Positions 25,633 to 36,129 of a stretch of DNA of 64,000 nt are shown here, one piece after another. Position numbers and translations under genes: made by a program. The stretch comes from Copromyces sp. CBS 386.78 (taxonomy: Eukaryota > Ascomycota > Sordariomycetes > Sordariales > Sordariaceae): NCBI GenBank assembly GCA_030685235.1, contig MU839138.1, forward strand, positions 62,001 to 126,000, given 5' to 3'. Positions within the stretch are counted from its first letter, which is position 1, and each line of letters starts with the position of its first letter. A model generated the notes under the pieces. It was not told the DNA's origin. It saw only the letters and a list, made by a program, of their open reading frames with translations, and did not search any database.

Positions 25633-26194
25633 TATTAGGTATTTTACTAGCAAATATAACACGTTTGTATACTTACAACTTTTATTAAGCTATTAAACTA
25701 TATCCGGAGTTCTTTAAATTTCTCTTCCAAATTAGTTTCTTTACGAATAAACCGCACCTTTTTTTTAGGTTTTTTTACCGTAAGAAGATTATTTTATTCC
25801 TTAATCCTTTCGGTAACATTGTTAGAAGGAAAATGAGGAGGATTGGAATATTAATAATAATTAATAATATAATTTTTAAAATAAAGAAAATAATATATTC
25901 TATTAGATTTAATATATACTATTTCGATTTGATAATTTCCAAAGGGAGATTAATATTCAACCTATAATTAATATTAATATATATTAAATTGAAAATATTG
26001 TAGCGTCTTATTATATTGTATTTATAAATATATTTATATAGCGGTTGGGCTTTACTATAATAATTTCCAATAACTTCTTTGGATGGCCTAGGCGTTGGAG
26101 GGCGTATTTTATTGATTTCTACCGAGTTTAATAACTTGTAATGAAGGAAACGAGCGATATATATTACTAGACGTCAAAAAAAAAGCGGAATTTA

Positions 26195-26672
26195 TTAGTA
26201 GACTACTAGTAGATTACTAGTAGACTTATTAGTAGACGAAATCTAAATTAAAACTATTGTAAAACCTATTAGTAGATTTATTAGTAGACGAAATTTAAAT
26301 TAAAACTATTGTAAAACCTATTAGTAGACTTACTAGTAGACGAAATCTAAATTAAGAGTTTGTAAAACCTACTAGTAGATTTACTAGTAGACGAAATCTA
26401 AATTAAAACCATTGTAAAACCTATTAGTAGACTTACTAGTAGACGAAATCTAAATTAAGACCATTGTAAAACCTACTAGTAGACTTACTAGTAGACGAAA
26501 TCTAAATTAAGAGTTTGTAAAACCTACCAGTAGATTTACTAGTAGACGAAATCTAAATTAAGACTATTATAAAACCTACCAGTAGATTTACTAGTAGACG
26601 AAATCTAAATTAAGACTATTGTAAAACCTATTAATAGACTTACTAGTAGACGAAATCTAAATTAAGACTATA
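26195..26672. repeat. 52-bp minisatellite, nine units
   Basis: CGAAATYTAAATTAA recurs at 26237, 26289, 26341, 26392, 26444, 26496, 26547, 26599 and 26651, giving a 51-52-bp period. Each unit contains paired CTAGTAGA-type motifs, also seen as a shorter repeat at the left edge (26195-26236). Units 3 and 6 are 1 bp shorter and share the variant GAGTTTGTAAAACC, so blocks of units were duplicated together. No gene lies beside it. Confidence 0.92.
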
Positions 26673-26689
26673 AAATACTACTAACCGTC

Positions 26690-27560
26690 GCCTTATTATA
26701 TTAGAAAATAAAATTATACGCTTTCGCCTTCTCTTTCCTATTTAGTAAAAGTAAATTAAAAACATAGATTAATATCTGTATATTATTCCGACTAATTTCC
26801 TTAAATAGTAATATATATTTAATTTTATTAGATATTACCGTAAGAAGTTACTAGACCCTAAATAATAATACTCTACTCTATTTCTTACGTAATCAATATA
26901 TTACCAATAATCGCCTTATTATATTTATAAATAAAATTATTGATTGGCGTTTATAGTAAAAGGGTAGAAAATAAATTTATACTAGTATTTTATTCGGCTA
27001 ATTTCTTTAAATAGTAATTATAATGCTTATTGGGGTTTATATATCCTATTATAGGTATTAATCTACAATTGCTATATATACTATATATTTAATCTCGCCT
27101 TCTCTATTTATAATAACGGTACTATATATTATTTATTATTTTTAATATATAAAAAGACTTTAGGTTATTTAAAAACGGAGCTTCTTAAAATCTATAATAA
27201 GATTTTTCTTAGGAAGAAGAAATCGAACCTTCTTAATAGGTTTACGACCTATAATTACTTTATTTTAGTCCTAAATAAGTAAATAGGTTTAGAGAGGATA
27301 TAAATACTATTTATAATTAATTTCTAGTTTTGCTCTTTATAAAATAGTAAATACCATTCTTCTTCTATATTTAGTTACTATTATTTCTATATATTGCGAA
27401 TTTTATTACTTTAAAAGTATTAATTACTAAATTGTAATATAATAGATTTTAAATAATTTTACTTTACAATTATTATAAATATATTTATAAAGAGGTTAGG
27501 ATTTTAAAAAAGTATAAGTATTTTTATATAGTATCGGTAATTGTATATTAATAATAGATA
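26690..27560. other. RIP-degraded tract
   Basis: AT-rich, with stops in all frames. Two short stretches (near 26700-26790 and 26925-27010) resemble each other, suggesting an old tandem duplication. Nothing else is recognised. Confidence 0.3.
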
Positions 27561-29480
27561 TAGACTATATAATATAAATTAATAGTAAATTATTATAGAA
27601 TTATAATAAATAAGTTAATAAATATATAAATAGATATAAAAGTAATTATAGTAAATACAATAGTAGATTAAAGGTAATTATAGTAGATACGATAGTAGAT
27701 TGAAGGTAATTATAGTAAATATAATAGTAGATAATTAATTTTAAGTATTTAAAAAGTAGTTTTAAAAAAACTAAGAAATAGATTAAAAGTAATTATAGTA
27801 TATATAATATTTAAATAGAAAGATTAGGATTCGGGAAAATAGAAGCGGTTTTAACTATTCGATAATTAATTTAAAGTATTTAAAAAGTCGTTTTAGAAAA
27901 GTTAAGAAATAAATTTAGTTTTTAATATTAGAGTTAGAAAAATATAAATAGTATTTGAATTAATATAAATTAAATTGAATATTATTATTATATTATAATA
28001 TAAAACTATTAATAGTAATTAAGTCGAATATAAAGGATAGTAACCTTATTAAAGGCTTTCTAGTAAAAAAAATTGAAGATCCGCCGGCTTTACCTTTAAA
28101 AGAAAGATGTTAAGCTATAAATAAGAATGGATACCCTTATTCAAGGGCGAATAGAAAGGGGAAAAATTTTAATAGGGAAATTAATAAAGTTAATAATAAT
28201 TTTTATTATATTTAATATGAAAAGTAAGCCCAATTTTTTAAGGAGGATAGCGATATTGAAATAATTGGAGGCGATAATCTATTAGAATAATAAGAGGAAT
28301 AATAATATAAAGAGGGAAAAAAGATTGAAGAAGAAGTAGAAGAAGAGAAAGGAAATAAAGAAAAAGAAAAAAAAAAAGAAAAGAAAAAGTAAAACGAAAA
28401 TATTAATAAAGATTAAAATAAGAAAAATACGAACGAAGCAGAATTTGAAGAAGATTTACCGATAATAAACGTTTTAGATAATAAGTAGCTTCTATTTAAC
28501 GAGTAGCTAAAGATTATTAATAAGAAAAACGATAATTGGAAGGCGAAGAGTAATTGGGCCGCTATAATAAAACCTAATAAAATTAATAAGGTACCGTTAA
28601 AAGATTATTTAGTAATAGGATAATTGAAATTTAATAAGATAAATAATAAAGGCGCCGAAGAATATATATATAAAAAAAAGGAGGATAGTTTATATATATA
28701 TATAAAGCACTTTGAGACTAAGAGATTAATATAGGCTCGAATTATAATACGGCTACCGTTAAATTATTTAATTATTATTATTATATAGATTAAAGAAAAG
28801 AATTTCTAAATATATATAATTATTTTTTATTATTACGGCCTAATTAGGGACGAAATTAGCGATACTAAAACAGTCCTAATAAACGTCTTAAAACCAATTG
28901 AAAAGGATAAAGTAGAAATTTGTTTTATAGTGTAAAATATAATATAATATTTGCAAATACAATATAACCGAAAATAATCTTTATATATTCCGAGCCAATA
29001 GATTTTTTTTATAAATAATGAAAATGGTAATAATATATTAATAATAAAGAGTATATAGTATTAATATAAAGGTAAATATAATAGGGAGGATAATATTAAA
29101 AATTATTATAATAAGTCTAATATTACGCGACCGATAAAACTATTATAAATTCTAGCGGTAATTAATTTAAATTCCAATTATATAACGAAGAATTTTATTA
29201 TAAATATTGAATTTAAAAACGGCGTCGAAAATAGATTGAGCAAATTAGAAAAAGAAGTAGAATAATTTAAAAAAGATATATATAGAAGTTGTAATTTTAG
29301 TTCCGGCTTTAAAGAAGAGCTTTAAAAGATATAATTTATTTTAATATATTATATTTTTTAGGATATAGGAGAGAGTAATTAATAATAGTTATCCGGGAAG
29401 GTTTATAAATTAAGGCTTAGCCGAGTATATGAGAAATCAGGAACGGTTGGAATAAAGAGGTATAAGAAGATATAATAGAA
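27560..29480 (+). repeat. Segmental repeat S, copy 1
   Basis: Matches about 30568-32330 in order: a leader with ATTTAAAAAGTCGTTTTAG-type tracts, then the coding relic. The two copies are direct repeats about 3 kb apart. The leader also contains short internal repeats of GTAATTATAGTAAATA type (27640-27730). Confidence 0.65.
28003..29325 (+). pseudogene. Lys/Glu-rich protein relic, unidentified (copy 1)
   Basis: A single frame of about 440 codons runs without frameshift, broken only by TAA/TAG. A PPALPLKER stretch is followed by acidic and polyglutamine-like parts (many stops where Gln is likely) and a strongly basic/acidic run near 28320-28390. Then come a conserved middle (LPIINVLDNK, NWKAKSNWAA, KHFETKRLIQ-type), a hydrophobic stretch, and a C-terminal coiled-coil-like segment (RLSKLEKEVE, 29230-29270). 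The second copy at 30880-32230 keeps the same features. A role such as a retroelement ORF1 or gag-like protein is possible but unproven; no zinc knuckle or RT motif is visible. Confidence 0.55.
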
Positions 29481-29814
29481 GTTAAGTTTTTAATATAATA
29501 TATAGGGTATATAAAATTTAGCGATTATATAAATCGTTAAATTAGATACTTAATATATAGTAATTAGAGGTTATTTAAAATGTTTTATTTATTTAGTAAA
29601 TATTAGAATATTACTATTATAATTAGATTGGTTTTAAATTTCTTAAATTCTTCGAACTTTCGTTATAATAATATTAATTTGCGGTTCGACGTTACCCGGC
29701 GCTTCGACGAATTGAAGTAAAGTAACCGTTTCTTCGCCGAATTTGAAATAGAGTTTATAAAAATTATGGACCGCTACTAATTTAATAATTCTAAAGACTC
29801 TACTCTTATATTTA

Positions 29815-30085
29815 TTCTTAATTTTATCTTTTTTATAATTAGAGTTCTTCTATAGGTAGGTATAACGGAGCGTTTTTTAAAATAGGAGGGGGTTTAGCCG
29901 ACTTCTAAGGGTTCTATTTTTATATTATCCTTCCCTTTCCTTTTCGATAACCTTTACTTCTATAAGTAGTAAGTATAACGGAGCGTTTTTCAAAATAGAA
30001 GTAAATTTAACTAACTTCTAAGGATTCTATTCTTATATTTATTCTTAATTTTATCTATTTTTCTCCTTCTAATTATTATTAACGA
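29815..30085 (+). repeat. Duplicated short repeat, also inverted at 41225-41400
   Basis: The tract around 29858-29912 (TATAACGGAGCG followed by a GACTTCTAAGG tract) recurs at 29970-30030. Its reverse complement is at 41280-41350, flanked by the same TTATATTTATTC and TTCTTCTAATTA tracts. It may be an LTR fragment or SINE-like unit; ends not defined. Confidence 0.55.
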
Positions 30086-30567
30086 AATTATATAATTTCG
30101 ACTACTAAATTATTTTATAACCCTTAATTATAATAGTGCGTTTCTAAATACTAATAAGTTTAATTAATTTCTAAAGACTCTTATATTCGTCCTTTACTCT
30201 CTTCTTTTCTTCTTCTTCTAATAACTATAAAATTAAATTACCGCTTGGATATAGTTTTACTAAATTATATTACTTTCCCCGGCTTTAATTTAAAAAATTA
30301 ATATATAATAAATATATTTAAATTATTAAGAGTAAAATTACTTTACAATATATTTATTATACTATAAAATTGGTTGAATATTAATTCTTTTTTCTATATA
30401 TAATTAAATAAATTGAAATTAAATTTATACGATTATTAAATATAGAAAGTAATCCTAAAAACCTAATACTAATTACTACTAATTAATTAAGTATTTTATA
30501 AATAGGAAAAAGTAATAGCGGAATATTTACTATAACTTCAATTTATTTTAACTATATATTTCGCTTT

Positions 30568-32330
30568 CTTCCTTTTAGTAAATACGATAGTAGATTTAAA
30601 TTAATTATAATATATATAATAGATTAGAATTAATTATAATAAATAAGGTAATAAATAAATAGATTAGGATTTAGGTAAGTAGAAAGAGTTTTAGGTATTT
30701 AAAAATCGATTTTAGTAAGCGGTACTAAAAAACGATTTTAGGTATCCGAAATTCTATTTTATAATTATACGAATATAAATAGTATTTAAATTAATATAAA
30801 ATTCAATTTATTATTATTATTTTTAATAGACGGAAAAATAACGATAGTACTTGTAATTAGGTTATAAAATATTAATATTTCCCTAGGCCTTTTTTTATTC
30901 GGCTTTAAATAAAAGTTAACCCGAATATTAAATTTTAAAGTATAATACTAAAGTATAAAAGTAGATAGAAAGTATTATAGAAAATAAAATAGAAAGGGTA
31001 AAAAATTTAAAGGCCTAATTAACTTATATAATATTGTTTTCTATTATAAATAATACGAAGAATAAGTAGTAAAAGAGGATAAAATTTAATTAATAAATTT
31101 AATTGAAAATAATAAGGAGGATAATAATATAGAGATAGTTATCGATAATAATTAAGAAAAAGAAGAAGAATATAAAGAAGAAGAATATAAATTTAAGGAC
31201 GATAAAGAGGAGGTAGAGTAAGAGAAAAGAGATAATAAAAAAAGAAAAATTAAGGACGATAAAAAGAAGGTGGAATAAAAAAAAGGGGATAAATAAAAAC
31301 GAAAAGAAAATGAAAAATAAAAGGAGAATATTAGTAAAGGCTAAAGAGAAAAAATACGAATGCCGCCGAATTAGAAGAAGATTTATAAATAATAATAAAC
31401 GTTTTAAATAACAAATAGTAATTAATGACTATTAATACGAAAGAATATAAGTAGAAGGCGAAGAGTAATTAGGGCGGTATAAAAATAAGTAATAAAACTA
31501 AAGGAATATAGACTATAATATTTTTAAACCTTTATAAGGTAGAAAAATAGTTCGAATTTGAAAATATTAATGATTAAAGCGCTAAAGAATATATTAAAAA
31601 AAATTAGTACGGTGAAATATATATATATATAAAATATTTTAAGATTGGTATATTAATATAGGCTTAAATTATAGTACAATTACTACGAAGTAATTTGGTT
31701 ATTATTATTATATAAAAGGAAGAAAATATTCTTTAAATATATATAATTCTTTTTTACTAATATAAATTAGTTAAATCCGAAGTTAATACTATAGAAATAA
31801 GTTTAAAAGATGATTTAATAAAAAATATAAAGGTTAAGGAATTTACAATTTATTTTATAGTATAGGATATAATATAGTTTAAATAGATAGTACCTATACG
31901 AATTCCGAGCCAATAGATTTTTATAAGGAGTAATAGTAATAAATATATAATAATATAGAGTGTATAGTCTATATTTAGGAGTAACGAAAATGCGTTAAAA
32001 AATATTAACGCTTATTATTATTGATTTATGGTTAGACTACTTATAAAACCTATTTTTGAAAATAGGTTAGGAAGTTAGTACGTAACTAATACTAAGTATA
32101 ATAAATTTAAGATTATAATTAAATAAAGATTGGATAATATTAAGGAAGAAATAAGGAAATTGAAGAAAGAAATAAGGAAATTGAAGAGTAAATTGAATAT
32201 AAGAAATTCCTAACTATCGGAATAAAGAGGTATCGGAATATATGATAGGAGTTTCGAAATATTTTTTAATTTATAGAATATATAAAATCTATATAATATA
32301 TAATTCTTTATATAAAATTGGTAATATATA
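30568..32330 (+). repeat. Segmental repeat S, copy 2
   Basis: Direct copy of 27560-29480 with shorter leader. Both copies are strongly mutated and differ by transitions plus small insertions or deletions in the Lys/Glu-rich part. Confidence 0.6.
30880..32230 (+). pseudogene. Lys/Glu-rich protein relic, unidentified (copy 2)
   Basis: Paralogue of 28003-29325. It contains two tandem acidic/basic blocks (31140-31320) where copy 1 has one, then the same INVL, KAKSN and coiled-coil parts in order. Stops are TAA/TAG only in the aligned stretches. The C-terminal Glu/Lys repeats (32130-32200, EEIRKLKKEIRKLK-like) suggest a coiled coil. Function unknown. Confidence 0.5.
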
Positions 32331-32443
32331 GTAAATAGATATTTTTTAAACTATCTTTTCAACTTACTTAATACTGCTATTATAAATATTACGTCTACTT
32401 CAATACTATAGGGCAAGGCGACGTTAAATGAAAGGGAGAGAGG

Positions 32444-32571
32444 TGTGACGGCAAGCGTGCCGTCGCAACTATATAAGACTACTTGAGGAACCGAATTGCC
32501 AGCTTCGGTTACTTGTATCCTTTTGCAGGAACATAGCCTGGTTAGTATAGTGGTCTGCTAGCGCCGTAACA
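32444..32571 (+). mobile_element. Mini-LTR family, copy B: intact 128-bp solo LTR
   Basis: Begins TGTGACGGC and ends GCCGTAACA, with AGAGG on both sides (32439-32443 and 32572-32576), a perfect 5-bp target duplication. It opens with a hairpin (GACGGCA/TGCCGTC, 32447-32464) followed by ACTATATAAGAC, a TATA-box-like tract. It is the least mutated of four recognised copies (11211, 32444, 41013, 55922). At 128 bp it is very short for an LTR, as in TRIM-type elements; no internal region of the family is present here. Confidence 0.87.
32447..32464. other. Hairpin at the start of mini-LTR B
   Basis: GACGGCA pairs with TGCCGTC around a 4-base loop. Copy C has a different but equally perfect hairpin in the same place (10-bp arms, 41013-41036), so the structure is kept while the sequence is not. 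Confidence 0.6.
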
Positions 32572-33727
32572 AGAGGTATACGAAGGTCTGCAGGGTAATC
32601 GATTTGTATATATTTATATAGATATTGGATATTGTACTCTTATCTTCTCCGTATTAAAGTCCCGCTAGTTTAATTCGCGTTTTTTTCCCGCCCTTATATT
32701 TTATTGTACATATTAGTAACCTCTTCTTCCCCCTTTTCCTTTAATAACTTTTATTAATTTTAAAAAGTAAGATAGCAATTAATTAACCTTACGGTACTAA
32801 TATTATTAAATATTAACCCTAGGGAGGATAATAGTTGTATTAGGGACGGTTTATTATTATTGCGATTGTTCGCGTTATAATCGGTAGGGTAGTACGAGGG
32901 AGGAGTGTAAAAAGAGAATAAAAAGAAGAAGAAGAAAAAGGAGGTAAAGTGTGGGTTACCGGTTATTATTAAGCCCAGCATATTTATTTTATAAGATAAT
33001 ATTTTTTTCTTCGTTGCAGTTAAGGATATACTTACGTATAAATAACTTTTTTTAGTAGTACCGCTCTCCTAAGTTAGGTTTGGCCGCTAATAAAAGCTAT
33101 TATTAATAGTTTCTTTAACCGATAAAATATATTCTCTACGTCGAAGGAGTATTTAACTAGTAAGAATATAATATTATTATAGAGGGTAATAATTGGTGCT
33201 ACGTTTATATTGAATTATTAGCCGTTTAATATAAGTATTCCGAAGGAATAGAATATTAATTTAATTTAGTATACCCTAGAGAAAGTAGGGCTATTATAGA
33301 ATAATTGGATATTATATAATTAAAAAGAAATATAATATTTTAAAGTAATAATTTAATTATATAAGGATAATTTGATAATATTATATATTTTACAGTGTTA
33401 TATATATTAAATATTATTAATAGGTGAAAATTTTCTTAAATTTAGAATAGATATATTGGATGTTTAGAATTTATAATTTAATAGTATGTATTACTTTTAA
33501 TTTTAATTCTTTTAAGAAGGACGAAGGTAATAAATTATAGGAAGATTCTTTTAATATTAATATTATTACAATAGGGTATAATAATATATATAATATAATA
33601 TAACGAATGTTGAAAATGATTGTAGAAGAGAATATAAATATTATAATAATTCTATTATTGGAATAAATCTCTATATCTTTTCTATAAAATTTTAAATAAT
33701 GAATTACCTTATTAAATTACTATATTA

Positions 33728-34552
33728 ATTCTTTCTTATCCTTTAGTCTATATACGACCTTCTATTTCTTATTAGTACCCCTTAGAGTGTAAATTCAAAT
33801 TCGGCCCTTCGTAATTTTTATATTATTAAGGAATTTAATATTTTAGACTTAGTTTTAAAGTTATTTAGAATAGAAATATTTATACTTTTTCTAATAATTT
33901 AAATTATTAGAATAACGGGACGGAAATAATTATGATCGAAGATTTCGGAATAGTTTTAATAATTGTTAATTCCGATTATGCTATTGAAGTTATATTATAT
34001 AATATAGCTATTAATCCGGTATTAGAATAATTTAATATTTAAGATTATTTACGGCTTTATATTATATTTATATAATTATTTCTCCGATTTAATAATTTTG
34101 TTTAGATTAATAATTAATTATATTTATACCTTATTAACGAATATAAATTCGGTAGTTGAAAATTACGTAGAATATTCGTATAGAGATTTAACGGCAATAT
34201 AGTTGAAGAAAATAATTTTTAAAGAGTTATTTTATTAGTCGAACGGGTTATTATTAGTTATAATTATAAATAATTAATATTTTTATAAGAATAGGAAGAG
34301 TCTTTATATATAGAAATTAAATTTCTACTTCTATTATTTTAAATATAATGTAGTAGGAGAAATAATATTATTTGTATTTATAGTAGCCGTTTGGGTATTT
34401 ATAATTAGTATTTAGTATATTTAATTCGGGGCATTCGAATTAATAGGATTAAGCGTAAATGTTTAGTGGATTGGGTAGGGTATTATAATTATATTTGGGA
34501 GGATGAGGCGAATATAAATTTAGAATTATTAGTTAAATTTATAAAAAATTAA
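33728..34552 (+). pseudogene. Relic of a protein ending in a chromodomain-like segment
   Basis: One frame of about 275 codons has stops only at TAA/TAG/TGA where Gln or Trp fits. The last 31 codons (34457-34549) are unbroken and read KCLVDWVGYYNYIWEDEANI before a short helix-like end. This matches the chromodomain pattern of two aromatic-containing strands (LVxWxGY, then xWE) and a C-terminal helix that binds methylated histone H3. Fungal Ty3/gypsy chromoviruses carry such a domain at the integrase C-terminus, but I see no integrase zinc finger or DDE motif upstream, so a different chromodomain protein is possible. It is preceded by family P sequence (33590 on). Confidence 0.6.
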
Positions 34553-34847
34553 GATTAAAGTAGAGTTTAGATTAGTTATAAGATTAGTTTTATATTTATT
34601 GAAATTTATTTATAGTATTTAAGAATTAGATAATTAGTAATGATTTTATTAAAATTAGAAATAAGGATATAATTATATCGCTATACGTAGTTATTAATTT
34701 TATTATTATTGTAACCTCCGGCTAAAAGTATAATATTTATACTACCCGCCTTAGTAGTAGCGCGTAAAGATAAGCGTTTAATAAATTATTCTTTATTCTT
34801 AAACGTTAACGTACGTATAAATATTTTTAATAAATTATTATCGTTAT

Positions 34848-36129
34848 AGGTAATATATTTATAAGGCGTGCCGAATCCCGAAGAAAGTTTAATAGTTATT
34901 ATAACCAAATTAAAGACAAATATAATAAAGATTATTATTAAAAACCGTTTAAGGATACGTACAATTTATTATATAAATAGAAGTAAACTAATTATAATAA
35001 AAAGATAAATTAGTATAGCTATAATTAGTATAGAAGTAATATTAAGAAAGTCTTTTAATTCGTTATAGTCGATTAATTCTAAATATGGGTTTTCGACGAA
35101 GAAACTATTATTATATCCTTCCTACGATGCTATAGTATTAATAAGTATAATCTATCTAATATATATAGGTTAATACGTTAACGATTATAGTTTATCCGAA
35201 AGAACTAAATAAAGTCTATTTATAACCTAATTCTAATTATCCTCGATTAGTATTTTAATATATTCTTCAATCGTATTAGAGCCGATATTGTAGTATATCT
35301 ATTTTCCCTTCTTTATTACTTACTACTCTTATATTACGGCTAATTAATAATTATTATTAAGAGGGACAATCCTAAGTTGTCGATATTTTTTCTAAGGCTA
35401 TTAGCCGCATAGAATATATTACTAACTATTTCTTAGCGATTTGTAATATTACTAATTATTATCGAATACTCCTAAAACGAATTAATATATTATATCCTTT
35501 TAGTATATATAGCATTAGATGTAATAGGCGTCTAAAATCTATCGTACTAAGTCTAAGTATATAGATTCGTTAAAATTGTATATACTTCTACTTAATATTA
35601 ACCCGGAGGGTATAATTAGCCTGCCTTATTTTTAATACGTTTATATTATACTATAAATTACTTTTACTATTTCTATAGAAGTTATAGCGGGAGGTAAAAA
35701 ATATTTTCGATAAATTGGATATTATACTCTATATTTATAGAAAATAGAGAGATTTAATTAGACGGTTCTATAAATATATTAAATATATATTAGACCTAGA
35801 AGGCCGAACTAATAGTAACGATTTTAAAGAGGATTATATAAATCTAATTATTAATAAGCGCTATTGTAATTTTAAAAGCTTTCCTTTTCTTAGGGAATTG
35901 GAAACTAAATTAAATAGAAATTGCTTATAGACTAAGGAATATAAAAGGGTGAAAATAATTAAAAGATAGTAATTAGTCCGGTTTCGGATTTAATATTAAA
36001 AGTTGCTCTTAAAAATAAGGGATCGATTCGAAGAATTAGAAAGTTTTCGAAGTATAGTAAAAAGTACTATTAATAGTATAAGTTATCCCCCTAAATTATT
36101 AAATCTATATTAATAATAGCGTTACTAAC
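34848..36129 (+). pseudogene. Unidentified helical protein relic
   Basis: Two adjoining plus-strand frames carry mostly Gln-type stops. 34848-35340 reads RRAESRRKFNSYYNQIKDKY and onward. 35330-36129 gives about 265 codons including RIEYITNYFLAICNI, a basic/hydrophobic middle, and a charged helical end (KIRDRFEELESFRSIV). The switch near 35340 could be a lost intron or a frameshift. The pattern of amphipathic helices resembles N-terminal regions of some fungal signalling proteins, but this is only an impression. No nucleotide-binding motif is visible. Confidence 0.4.

Noticed and set aside
26195..26672. Regular repeats that might look like a CRISPR array
   Set aside because: Units are contiguous 52-bp tandem copies without unique spacers, in a eukaryotic setting.
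32530..32605. tRNA-like stretch GGTTAGTATAGTGGTCTGCTAG with a weak B-box-like tract downstream
   Set aside because: Copies at 11.3 and 41.1 kb end at the LTR terminus in the middle of the supposed tRNA, and the T-arm does not pair. It is the 3' end of a mini-LTR plus flank.
32760..32981. 73-codon minus-strand frame with a Phe run
   Set aside because: Low complexity (from a GAA-rich plus strand) and no continuation.
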